In this document: positions 1 through 7,724 of the stretch, in pieces
Numbering within the stretch: the first letter of the stretch is position 1
Layout: every line of letters begins with the position of its first letter
Source: a bacterium
GTDB taxonomy: Bacteria; DUMJ01
Direction of reading: 5' to 3'
NCBI GenBank assembly: GCA_014360335.1
Contig: JACIXS010000254.1
Location: 1 to 32,685, forward strand
DNA length: 32,685 bases
Position numbers and translations under genes: made by a program
The notes under the pieces: model-generated
What the model saw: the letters and a program-made list of their open reading frames with translations, nothing else
Databases searched by the model: none
What the model was told of the DNA's origin: nothing

Positions 1-650
1 TCATAGTACTCTTCAGAATAAATTAAAAAACCTATCTTGGAGTGTCCCTTTTTAATAAGATATTCAGTCATCTTATAGCCACCAGTGTAATTATCTGAAA
101 CAACCCAAGAAGTGTCAAGATGGGGTAGATATCTATCGATAAGAACAAAAGGCTTCTGAGAATTCAACAATGCTTTTATCCCTCTATCCTCATACTCTCC
201 CTGTAAGGTGTATAGAATAATCCCACTAATATCAGAATTAATCAATCTATCTATTATCTCTATCTCCAGCTCCACATTAGCGTCGGAACTAAAGAATAAA
301 AGATGATATCCTTGCTTCCTGATTACATTTTCTATACCGAGTAGAAGGTCTGAGCCTATATACTTCATATAGGGAAGTACTAGGGCGATACTTTTATCCG
401 AAATCTTAGCAGAACTTTCTCTTACAAAACTACCTATGCCACGTCTCCTAGATATGATTCCTTCAGACACTAAAAGATTGAGAGCCTTTTGTATAGTTCC
501 ACGACTTACGTTATATAGCCTACACAACTCTCCCTCTGTAGGGAGTTGGTCGCCAGGCTTAAAATTACCACTCTTTATCTCATTCCTTAGAGTCTCAGCT
601 ATCTTAGCATATATGGGTAAGAAATCCCAATCACCTAATTCCTTTAGCAT
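1..650 (-). CDS. GntR/LacI-type sugar-responsive transcriptional regulator (partial, C-terminus beyond window)
   Basis: The ATG at 648-650 follows a purine-rich ribosome binding site (GGGGAGA). The reading frame stays open for 216 codons to the left edge, so the C-terminus is missing. Residues about 10-80 form a GntR winged helix (YAKIAETLRNEIKSG, then LPTEGELCRLYNVSRGTIQKA and RRRGIGSFV). From about residue 88 a LacI/periplasmic-binding-like sensor fold begins (IALVLPYMKYIGSDLLLGIE, FVLIDRYL, VVSDNYTGGYKMTEYL, GHSKIGFL). This GntR-plus-LacI-sensor order is that of AraR-like repressors, which release DNA on binding a sugar. The ligand cannot be read from the sequence. A good promoter and a palindrome at its probable transcription start suggest autoregulation. 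The family assignment is firm; the regulated genes are unknown and may lie to the left. Confidence 0.88.
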   Translation of the reverse strand, partial: MLKELGDWDFLPIYAKIAETLRNEIKSGNFKPGDQLPTEGELCRLYNVSRGTIQKALNLLVSEGIISRRRGIGSFVRESSAKISDKSIALVLPYMKYIGSDLLLGIENVIRKQGYHLLFFSSDANVELEIEIIDRLINSDISGIILYTLQGEYEDRGIKALLNSQKPFVLIDRYLPHLDTSWVVSDNYTGGYKMTEYLIKKGHSKIGFLIYSEEYY

Positions 651-667
651 ATCTCCCCTAAATGTTT

Positions 668-681
668 ATTGTCTATACAAT
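668..681 (-). promoter_or_regulatory. Probable autoregulatory operator (ATTGT-N4-ACAAT)
   Basis: A 14-bp palindrome with perfect 5-bp arms, ATTGT and ACAAT, sits just downstream of the -10 around the expected transcription start of the regulator. The position and the ATTGT/ACAAT arms resemble AraR-type operators. That the neighbouring regulator binds it is an inference. Confidence 0.45.
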
Positions 682-684
682 TAA

Positions 685-714
685 AATATATCACATAGAC
701 TATAAGCATGTCAA
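685..714 (-). promoter_or_regulatory. Promoter of the GntR/LacI-type regulator
   Basis: On the minus strand a perfect TTGACA (709-714) is followed after 18 bases by TATATT (685-690). The start codon lies about 35 bases downstream of the -10. Confidence 0.65.
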
Positions 715-721
715 TCAGGGG

Positions 722-756
722 TGTTACAAAAACGGGCAAACGAGATGCTTGTAACA
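722..756. repeat. Inverted repeat TGTTACAA / TTGTAACA upstream of the regulator promoter
   Basis: TGTTACAA (722-729) and TTGTAACA (749-756) are perfect 8-bp inverted arms separated by 19 bp. The repeat lies between the 3' end of the HD-GYP gene and the -35 of the regulator gene. There is no U-run after it in the minus direction, so it looks more like a binding site for a dimeric regulator than a terminator. Confidence 0.4.
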
Positions 757-770
757 GAATTAACTAAACC

Positions 771-2843
771 TTACAAAATCAGCTCTTCTTGTATTATCAA
801 TATCATTACTTCTGCTATCTTTGGATCAAACTGAGATCCGCTACATCTCCTAAGTTCTTCTATGGCTTCTTGCAAAGTCAGTGCTCTCCTATATGGTCTC
901 TCAGTAGTCATAGCATCAAAGGCATCAGCTACAGCCAATACCCTAGAACCTAAAGGAATGTTCTCTCTAGACAATCCATCCGGATAACCCTTACCATCCC
1001 ACCTCTCATGATGATGTCTAATAATCTTCTCTATATTTTCTAAGCTTTCCATCTGAGAGATAAGTTCTTCACTTTTGACTGGATGTATCTTAACAAACTC
1101 ATACTCCTCTGCATCTAAGAATCCATTCTTATTCAATATAACCTGGGGAACAAATATCTTACCTATATCATGAAGATAACCAGCCCAGTATATCTTTCTA
1201 GCAGTCTCTGCATCAAGTCCTAATCTTGTTGCTATCTTTAAAGAGTATCTAGCAACACGTTCGGAATGACCTTTAGTGTATATATCGTAATATTCTAAGG
1301 CTTTAGTGAGAGTTGCAACTATGGTATTAAGGAAAGTCCTTTCTTCTTTTACATAATTTCTAATTGCATAGAAGGACGCAATAACACTAGATAACCATCT
1401 GATAATATTTAGGTCTGTCTCTGTAAAGTGATTGCCATCTTCTAGGATATCTAGTGTGATATAACCAAACTTCCTATCTTCCCAATCTAAAGGAGATACA
1501 AGGGTCTCTTTAATAGGTCTAGTGAACATCTCTATAGTCTTATACTTTTCTTCTGGCATAATCTCTCTATTTAGGTCTATAATATTCTTTATAACGGTAG
1601 CATCATCCACATCAAGAAGCTCTTCTTTTCTAAACACAAATCCTTCTAATTCTTTAGAATGACCCTTTGTCTTTACTAATGAGATATTTCCATCCTCTTC
1701 TACTAAGAACACGCTTCCCGCCTTGGCTTTAGGGATTGTCTCTAAGGTTAGTTTTAAAATATCTTCCAAGAAGTCTCCTTCCTCTATATTTAAGCTTGCC
1801 AGCTTTGATATTGTCTCAAATGTCTTTAATCTTAAATTTACAGATTCCTCTAATTCTTTATAGAGCTCTTCAAGTTCTTCATTAGATGCTTTAAGTTCTT
1901 CATAAGTAGCCTCGAGTTCCTCGTTTGATGCCTTTAGCTCTTCATATAGAGTAGTTAACTCTTCATTTTTATCCCTTAACTCTTTTGTAGCTTGAGATAT
2001 TCTTCTAGCTAAAAACCTATTAATCCCTATTAAGGCTAATAATATAAGGAACAAAGCTAGAAGAGTATAGAATAAGGGCCTTACCCAATGAGGTTGTCTT
2101 TCTAACACTACAGTATAATTCTTCACCAACTTTGACAATTCTTCCCAAGAAAATTTGGAGAGACCATTATTTAATACACTCAGAACCTCAGTATTTCCTT
2201 TTTGCGTAGCTAGATATAGATAATTAAAAGCAAACGGCTCTGTCTTTAAGAACTCGTACAGCAAGTCATACTTAACTAGATAATAGTTTGCTGGAAGGTC
2301 ATCCATCAAAAATACCTGTATCTCTCCGTTCTTAGCGGACCTAACTATATCGGAGTAGTTTTTGTAGAACTTAAACTGGATAGAAGGATTCTCTGCCTTA
2401 GCTACATCTATAAGGGCATCCATCTCTTTTACACCAACCACATAGGGGGTTAGGTCTTTTAGAGAAGTAATCTTTCCAATACTAGGATTATAATATATAC
2501 TTGAGGTCATCTGGAACAGTGGATTAGTAAAATCTAGAAACTCTTCCCTTGCTTGCGTCTTAAAGATTGTATCTATAACATCAGCAGACCGCTCTTTAAT
2601 TATCTCAAAAGCCTCTGCCCACTGAACAGGTATCAGTTGGACATCTATCCCAGTTTTCTCTTCCCATAACTTCCAAAAATCTACCGATATACCAACTAGA
2701 TGCCCATCTTTATCTATGTAAGTAAAGGGCGGATAATCCCTATCTAAGACTACCCTAAGAGTTTTTGCTAAAAGAGAAGATGGTAATAATAAGATAAATA
2801 TAACTACTGATATTAAAACTCTCTTTGGTATCCAATTATCCAA
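771..2843 (-). CDS. Membrane sensor with SBP_bac_3, coiled-coil, GAF and HD-GYP domains (putative cyclic di-GMP phosphodiesterase)
   Basis: The 690-residue protein starts at TTG (2841-2843), with AAGGA eight bases upstream and no nearby in-frame ATG. Domains in order: signal peptide or N-terminal anchor about 1-26; family 3 periplasmic solute-binding domain about 28-245 (RVVLDRDYPPFTYIDKDG); one membrane helix about 256-278; coiled coil about 282-336 with a 14-residue repeat; GAF-like domain about 345-495; HD-GYP about 505-690. The HD-GYP motifs look intact: HDIGK at 558-562 and HHERWDGKGYP around 611-621. By family knowledge such a protein senses a small molecule outside the membrane and hydrolyses cyclic di-GMP inside. 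The ligand is unknown. It is monocistronic and divergent from nrdD. Confidence 0.9.
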   Translation of the reverse strand: MDNWIPKRVLISVVIFILLLPSSLLAKTLRVVLDRDYPPFTYIDKDGHLVGISVDFWKLWEEKTGIDVQLIPVQWAEAFEIIKERSADVIDTIFKTQAREEFLDFTNPLFQMTSSIYYNPSIGKITSLKDLTPYVVGVKEMDALIDVAKAENPSIQFKFYKNYSDIVRSAKNGEIQVFLMDDLPANYYLVKYDLLYEFLKTEPFAFNYLYLATQKGNTEVLSVLNNGLSKFSWEELSKLVKNYTVVLERQPHWVRPLFYTLLALFLILLALIGINRFLARRISQATKELRDKNEELTTLYEELKASNEELEATYEELKASNEELEELYKELEESVNLRLKTFETISKLASLNIEEGDFLEDILKLTLETIPKAKAGSVFLVEEDGNISLVKTKGHSKELEGFVFRKEELLDVDDATVIKNIIDLNREIMPEEKYKTIEMFTRPIKETLVSPLDWEDRKFGYITLDILEDGNHFTETDLNIIRWLSSVIASFYAIRNYVKEERTFLNTIVATLTKALEYYDIYTKGHSERVARYSLKIATRLGLDAETARKIYWAGYLHDIGKIFVPQVILNKNGFLDAEEYEFVKIHPVKSEELISQMESLENIEKIIRHHHERWDGKGYPDGLSRENIPLGSRVLAVADAFDAMTTERPYRRALTLQEAIEELRRCSGSQFDPKIAEVMILIIQEELIL
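1870..1946 (-). repeat. 42-bp repeat encoding the coiled-coil heptads of the HD-GYP sensor
   Basis: Two 35-base segments, 1870-1904 and 1912-1946, lie in register with a 42-bp period and both encode YEELKASNEELE. They differ at many synonymous positions, so selection has kept the peptide rather than the DNA. Degenerate copies flank them (NEELTTLYEEL and YKELEE). Confidence 0.7.
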
Positions 2844-2882
2844 AATTGGCTTCCTTAGTTATCAATTTTTACTTCATATATA

Positions 2883-2911
2883 ATTATACCAGTAAATCTA
2901 AAAAGTCAACT
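2883..2911 (-). promoter_or_regulatory. Promoter of the HD-GYP sensor gene
   Basis: On the minus strand an extended -10, TGGTATAAT (TATAAT at 2883-2888), is preceded by TTGACT at 2904-2909 (15-base spacer). AGTTGA at 2906-2911 gives the usual 17. It lies about 40 bases upstream of the TTG start, back to back with the nrdD promoter. Confidence 0.55.
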
Positions 2912-2938
2912 AAAACAAGATTTCAAATTGCAGAATGT

Positions 2939-2944
2939 TATAAT
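2939..2944 (+). promoter_or_regulatory. Probable -10 element of the nrdD-dcd-nrdG operon
   Basis: A perfect TATAAT lies about 30 bases upstream of the nrdD ATG. No good -35 is visible at 16-18 bases, so the promoter may need an activator. I saw no convincing NrdR box. Confidence 0.4.
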
Positions 2945-2974
2945 ATCTATATATCTTTAGTATGGAGGAGAAGT

Positions 2975-5900
2975 ATGTTCAAGGAGATTAGAAAGCGAGA
3001 TGGAAGAATAGTTAAGTTTGATGCTAGTAAGATAACTAATGCTATTGCCAAGGCAGGTATGGCAACTGGAGAGTTTGGGAGAGATATAGCTGAGAGACTA
3101 ACCTTAAAAGTCTTAAGTCTAGCAGAAGAGATAATAAAGAGTGAGATACCTACAGTGGAGGAAATACAGGATGTTGTAGAGGAAGTGCTTATAGATTCTC
3201 CTTATAGAAAGACTGCTAAGGCTTATATACTCTACAGGGACCAACATGCAAAGATTAGAGAGATATCTGCAAAGGCTAATGTAGACCTTGTAGACCAGTA
3301 TCTAGAGAGAATTGACTGGCAGGTTCAAGAGAACAGCAATATGACTTTTTCTCTTCAAGGCTTAAATAACTATATATCCTCAGAGATAAGCAAGGTATAC
3401 TGGCTAAACAAAATATATCCTCCAGAGATCAGGAATGCCCATATCAATGGAGATTTTCATATCCATGACCTCAATAGCCTTTCTGTCTACTGTGTAGGTT
3501 GGGATTTACAGGACCTATTAATAGAAGGTTTTAGAGGTGTCCCAGGTAAGGCAGAGAGTAAACCCGCCAAACATTTTAGAAGTGCATTAGGACAGATAGT
3601 AAATTTCTTCTATACCCTTCAAGGAGAGGCTGCTGGGGCTCAGGCATTTTCTAACTTTGACACACTGTTAGCACCATTTATAAGATTTGATAATCTCAGT
3701 TACAAAGATGTAAAACAAGCCCTTCAGGAATTCATATTCAATACCAATGTATCAACAAGGACAGGTTTCCAATGCCTCTCTGAGGATACAGAAATCTTAA
3801 CACCAGAAGGCTGGAAGAATTATACTCAGATAAAAGAAGGGGATGAAATCTATACATTTAATATAGAAATGGGAACTATAGAGAAAAAGACAGTTAGGAA
3901 CGTGTTTGCCAGAGAATACGAAGGAATAATGTATAACTTAAGAAATGGGAGCCAAAATCAGCTAATCTCTCCTGGACATAGGGTAGTTAGACAGGTTTTT
4001 AACACAGATAAGTACAAGCTAGAACCAATAGAAGATATTCTTAAACTCTCATTACCAATCTCCATCCCTGTTAGAGGTGAAAACGAAAATCCTGAAGCGG
4101 AGATTGAGGATTGGCAGATAGAACTTCTAGCATGGATACTTTCCGAAGACAGTATAGAAAAAAATGGAAGTTGTAGAATAAGTTTATACCAATCTCAAGA
4201 TGCACACCCGGAGAATTATAATGAAATAATAAATCTTCTTAACTCGCAGGATTTAGATTATACAGCCAGAACCCAGAAAGGGTTAGGAACATGTACACGC
4301 ATAAAACTCTTATCTAAATCTAGCAGAGCTGTACTCGATTCTCTTAGTCTAAGTTCCAAAAAAGAGATACTATCAATCCTTTTTAAGCTAAGCAAGAGAC
4401 AGGCAAGACTCTTCCTTGATACATATATAAAGGGTGATAGATGGGAGGAGAACTATAGGAGGCAAATAACGGTAACAGATAAAGAGATTCTCAATGCCCT
4501 TACTGCAGTGGCAGTATTGGCAGGGTATAACTTCAACGTAAAGGAAAGGATAGTTCGAGGCATCCCTAAGAAGATTCAGTATATAATTACCCTCTCTGAG
4601 ACTCAATATGATCTCATTCAAGAGATAAAGACTATCAACTATAAGGGTGTAATCTGGAGTGTCAATACAGAGAATGAGACGGTAATAGCCAGAAGAGACG
4701 GACAGGTATTCATAACTGGCAATACTCCCTTTACAAATGTGACGTTGGACCTAACTGTCCCTCAGTTTATGAAAGACCAGCCTGTAATTATCGGAGGAAA
4801 ACCCCAATCTGCCACATATGGAGAGTTCCAAGAGGAGTTGGATATTTTTAACAGAGCCTTCTTAGAGGTTATGCTTGAGGGAGATGCTAAGGGAAGGGTA
4901 TTTACATTCCCTATACCAACATACAGTATTACAAAGGATTTTGATTGGGACAATCCAAATATCGAACTTTTATGGGAAGTTACAGCAAAGTATGGCATTC
5001 CCTATTTCTCTAACTTTATAAACTCTGATATGAAACCTGAAGATGTGAGGAGTATGTGCTTACATCCAGATGAACCAATTGTGGTAAGGATCAACAACCA
5101 GATAATAAAAACAACAATTGGTGAACTTGCAAAGAACTACGCTAAACAGTATGATGATGAAGGCTGGGCTGAGGCTAATGGAGAAATCAGTGTCTTGAGT
5201 TTTAACCCAAATACATACAAGATAGAATGGAAAAATATAGTGAGATTCTTCAGAACATATGATAATTGCCTTGTAACAATTGAAACTTATGATGGGAAAA
5301 TAATGAGGCTATCTAAGGATCATCCTGTTGCTGTCTATACTCCATATGGAATAACATTTAAACCTGCAAAAGAAATAGACGAAAATGATATCCTCATTGT
5401 TTTGAAGAGTGCGCAAGATATACTAAAAGCTGATGATATCTATATTGGCAAGTATAAATTAGATGAAGATTTGGCATTTTTGATGGGATTATTTATAGCA
5501 GATGGTAATTACCTTTATGATAGTAGAGAAGAATACAGCTCATACGACAAGGAAAGAGGAATTCAATTTACTTTCAATTGCGCTGATGTCGAACTGATTG
5601 AGAAGGTAAAAGAGATTGTTTATAACAAATTCAATTATCAAATGAAGTGTAAAAAAGACCCAAGATATGATCATTCACTGTATGGTTATATATACAATAC
5701 AGAATTAGCTCGATTGTTATCAGAAAATGGTTTGCAAAAATATGGTGGTGTTCCTAATATCATATTCAATGCTAAAAAAGAGGTGATAATAAGCTTTTTA
5801 GAAGGAATATTTGCTGGAGATGGCTATAAAAATGGGAAGGAGATTCATATCAATGATAAAAAACTAGCAGAGGATCTGGCTATTCTGTATTCACTTGTTG

Positions 5901-7159
5901 GTATACCTGTTACAGTCAGATTTAGAGGAAATAGTCAAGTTATAAGACTGCAGCATACATTGGGTAGAGGCAATGTAAATGGTAGTGTAGTCAAAGATGC
6001 TCTTGTTTGCAAGAGTTCACTTGATAAACATACCGCCCATACTGAGGAGAGTCTGAGGATTTTATCAAGTGATATAGCGCTTGTAAAAGTAAGGGCTATA
6101 AAAATCGAGAATTTACCATATGAACAAGAGTTTTATGATATAGAATTACAAGGAAATCATTACTTTGTCCATTCATTGGGCAGTATAACGCATAACTGCT
6201 GTAGATTAAGGCTTAATAATCGTGAGTTGCAGAAGCGTGGTGGAGGGCTTTTTGGGGCAAATCCTCTTACTGGTTCTATCGGTGTAGTCACCATAAATAT
6301 GCCAAGGCTTGGATATCTATCAAAAGATGAGGACGAGTTCTTCGAAAGACTTGAGACGCTTATGATTCTTGCCAAAGAAAGTCTAGAGATTAAGAGAAAG
6401 GTCTTAGAAAGATTTACTGAGAGAGACCTCTATCCCTATTCCAAGTTCTATCTTAGAGAAGTAAAAAAGAGATTCGGAGAGTACTGGAAGAACCACTTTT
6501 CAACCATAGGGCTCATAGGAATGAATGAAGCATGTCTAAATCTTTTGGGTGTAGACATAGGAACAGCTGAAGGGAAAAATTTTGCTATAAAAGTTCTCTC
6601 TTTTATGAGAGAGAAGTTGATAGAGTTCCAGGAAGAGACCGGTAACATATATAACCTAGAGGCTACTCCCGGTGAAGGAACATCGTATAGACTAGCTAGG
6701 ATAGACAAGGATAAATATCCAGATATTATATGCGCTAACGAGAGAGAGTTTAGAGAGTTATCAGCTGAGCCTTTCTACACAAACTCAACACAGTTACCGG
6801 TTAACTATACAGATGATATCTTCTATGCCCTTGACCTACAGGATGACATACAGACTCTCTATACTGGAGGGACCGTATTCCACATATTCGTTGGAGAAAA
6901 GATACAAGACCCTAACAGTGTAAAAAATCTTATAAAGAAGATCTGCGAAAACTATAGGCTCCCCTATATAACAATAACTCCAACGTTTAGTGTATGTCCA
7001 AGCCACGGATACATCGCTGGAGAATACTCTATATGCCCAAGATGTGGTGAAGAGACAGAAATCTACTCTCGTGTAGTTGGATATCTAAGACCTGTAAAGC
7101 AGTGGAATAAGGGTAAACAGGAAGAGTTTAAGCTAAGAAAGACGTTTAGTATTAGATAG
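2975..7159 (+). CDS. nrdD: Anaerobic (class III) ribonucleoside-triphosphate reductase, precursor with two inteins
   Basis: Reduces ribonucleoside triphosphates to deoxy forms by a glycyl-radical mechanism. The ATG at 2975 follows GGAGGAG; an upstream open stretch in the same frame (2825-2974) overlaps the promoter and is not coding. The precursor is 1394 residues. It has an N-terminal ATP-cone (about 1-95, starting FKEIRKRDGRIVKFD), catalytic barrel segments (HDLNSLSVYCVGWDL; STRTGFQ), a C-terminal zinc site (CPSHG and CPRCG) and the glycyl-radical loop RVVGYL with Gly1369. Inteins occupy residues 267-583 and 695-1074. Their removal rebuilds GFQTPFTN and RSMCCRL and leaves 697 residues, normal for the family, with the radical glycine at 672. 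It is the first gene of nrdD-dcd-nrdG, and nrdG encodes the activase it needs. Confidence 0.97.
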   Translation: MFKEIRKRDGRIVKFDASKITNAIAKAGMATGEFGRDIAERLTLKVLSLAEEIIKSEIPTVEEIQDVVEEVLIDSPYRKTAKAYILYRDQHAKIREISAKANVDLVDQYLERIDWQVQENSNMTFSLQGLNNYISSEISKVYWLNKIYPPEIRNAHINGDFHIHDLNSLSVYCVGWDLQDLLIEGFRGVPGKAESKPAKHFRSALGQIVNFFYTLQGEAAGAQAFSNFDTLLAPFIRFDNLSYKDVKQALQEFIFNTNVSTRTGFQCLSEDTEILTPEGWKNYTQIKEGDEIYTFNIEMGTIEKKTVRNVFAREYEGIMYNLRNGSQNQLISPGHRVVRQVFNTDKYKLEPIEDILKLSLPISIPVRGENENPEAEIEDWQIELLAWILSEDSIEKNGSCRISLYQSQDAHPENYNEIINLLNSQDLDYTARTQKGLGTCTRIKLLSKSSRAVLDSLSLSSKKEILSILFKLSKRQARLFLDTYIKGDRWEENYRRQITVTDKEILNALTAVAVLAGYNFNVKERIVRGIPKKIQYIITLSETQYDLIQEIKTINYKGVIWSVNTENETVIARRDGQVFITGNTPFTNVTLDLTVPQFMKDQPVIIGGKPQSATYGEFQEELDIFNRAFLEVMLEGDAKGRVFTFPIPTYSITKDFDWDNPNIELLWEVTAKYGIPYFSNFINSDMKPEDVRSMCLHPDEPIVVRINNQIIKTTIGELAKNYAKQYDDEGWAEANGEISVLSFNPNTYKIEWKNIVRFFRTYDNCLVTIETYDGKIMRLSKDHPVAVYTPYGITFKPAKEIDENDILIVLKSAQDILKADDIYIGKYKLDEDLAFLMGLFIADGNYLYDSREEYSSYDKERGIQFTFNCADVELIEKVKEIVYNKFNYQMKCKKDPRYDHSLYGYIYNTELARLLSENGLQKYGGVPNIIFNAKKEVIISFLEGIFAGDGYKNGKEIHINDKKLAEDLAILYSLVGIPVTVRFRGNSQVIRLQHTLGRGNVNGSVVKDALVCKSSLDKHTAHTEESLRILSSDIALVKVRAIKIENLPYEQEFYDIELQGNHYFVHSLGSITHNCCRLRLNNRELQKRGGGLFGANPLTGSIGVVTINMPRLGYLSKDEDEFFERLETLMILAKESLEIKRKVLERFTERDLYPYSKFYLREVKKRFGEYWKNHFSTIGLIGMNEACLNLLGVDIGTAEGKNFAIKVLSFMREKLIEFQEETGNIYNLEATPGEGTSYRLARIDKDKYPDIICANEREFRELSAEPFYTNSTQLPVNYTDDIFYALDLQDDIQTLYTGGTVFHIFVGEKIQDPNSVKNLIKKICENYRLPYITITPTFSVCPSHGYIAGEYSICPRCGEETEIYSRVVGYLRPVKQWNKGKQEEFKLRKTFSIR
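3773..4723 (+). mobile_element. Intein 1 in NrdD (317 aa), degenerate LAGLIDADG endonuclease
   Basis: Codons 267-583 of nrdD interrupt the conserved sequence GFQ|TPFTN. It begins with Cys (CLSEDTEILTPEGW, block A). Block B is LISPGH with His69. It ends VFITGN followed by Thr, so the +1 nucleophile is Thr and the penultimate residue is Gly instead of the usual His. Two LAGLIDADG-like helices are present but eroded: LLAWILSEDS (about 118-127; the Gly-Asp-Gly end replaced) and LFLDTYIKGD (about 213-222). Splicing looks possible; homing activity is probably lost. The boundaries are fixed by extein conservation. Confidence 0.93.
5057..6196 (+). mobile_element. Intein 2 in NrdD (380 aa), intact LAGLIDADG homing endonuclease
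   Basis: Codons 695-1074 of nrdD split the active-site sequence RSM|CCRLRL. It begins CLHPDEPIVV. Block B contains LSKDHP with His89. Block F is FYDIELQGNHYFVHS, and the end is the canonical THN followed by Cys. Both endonuclease helices keep their acidic ends: FLMGLFIADG (141-150) and FLEGIFAGDG (247-256). By eye its codons (more AAA, GAT, TTG, ATT) differ from the flanking exteins, which fits a recent arrival. Both splicing and homing functions look intact. Confidence 0.95.
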
Positions 7160-7168
7160 GAGGGGAAT

Positions 7169-7723
7169 ATGGGAGTAAAATCAGACAGATGGATCAAGAG
7201 GATGGTAGAAGAATATAGGATGATAGAACCGTTCTGTCCTGAACTTGTAAGCGATGGAAAGATATCTTATGGGCTCTCCTCATACGGATATGATGTAAGG
7301 GTGGATAACAAATTTAAGATATTTACAAATATAAACAGCACTATCGTTGACCCCAAAAACTTTGATAGTAGGTCCTTTGTTGATGTAGAGTCAGATGTAT
7401 GCATCATACCTCCAAATTCCTTTGCCCTAGCCAAGTCTGTTGAATACTTTAGGATACCAAGAAATGTTATAGTGATATGTATTGGAAAGTCTACATATGC
7501 TAGATGCGGAATAATTGTTAATGTAACCCCTATTGAGCCAGAATGGGAAGGATACATCACACTAGAAATCTCAAACACTACACCTCTACCTGCTAAGATA
7601 TACGCCTATGAAGGATTAGCGCAACTAGTATTTTTTGAGGCGGATGAGCCCTGCGAGGTATCTTACACTGATAGAAAGGGTAAATATAATAAACAGATGG
7701 ACCTAACTTTACCTAAGGTGTAA
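7169..7723 (+). CDS. dcd: dCTP deaminase
   Basis: Converts dCTP to dUTP (some members go on to dUMP) to supply dTMP synthesis. At 184 residues it has the usual family length. Recognisable motifs are SSYGYDVRV near residue 36, [13 protein letters not shown] near 110 and [19 protein letters not shown] near 127-146, which include the Arg/Ser and Glu regions of the active site. The ATG follows AGGAGGGG by a few bases and comes nine bases after nrdD. It is therefore co-transcribed with the reductase, making deoxynucleotide production and thymidylate supply one unit. Whether it also hydrolyses dUTP (DCD-DUT type) cannot be settled by eye. Confidence 0.93.
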   Translation: MGVKSDRWIKRMVEEYRMIEPFCPELVSDGKISYGLSSYGYDVRVDNKFKIFTNINSTIVDPKNFDSRSFVDVESDVCIIPPNSFALAKSVEYFRIPRNVIVICIGKSTYARCGIIVNVTPIEPEWEGYITLEISNTTPLPAKIYAYEGLAQLVFFEADEPCEVSYTDRKGKYNKQMDLTLPKV

Positions 7724-7724
7724 G

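Noticed and set aside
2825-2974. In-frame 50-codon extension of nrdD upstream of ATG 2975
   Set aside because: It spans both divergent promoters, resembles no NrdD N-terminus and has no ribosome binding site, whereas ATG 2975 has GGAGGAG and starts exactly at the ATP-cone.
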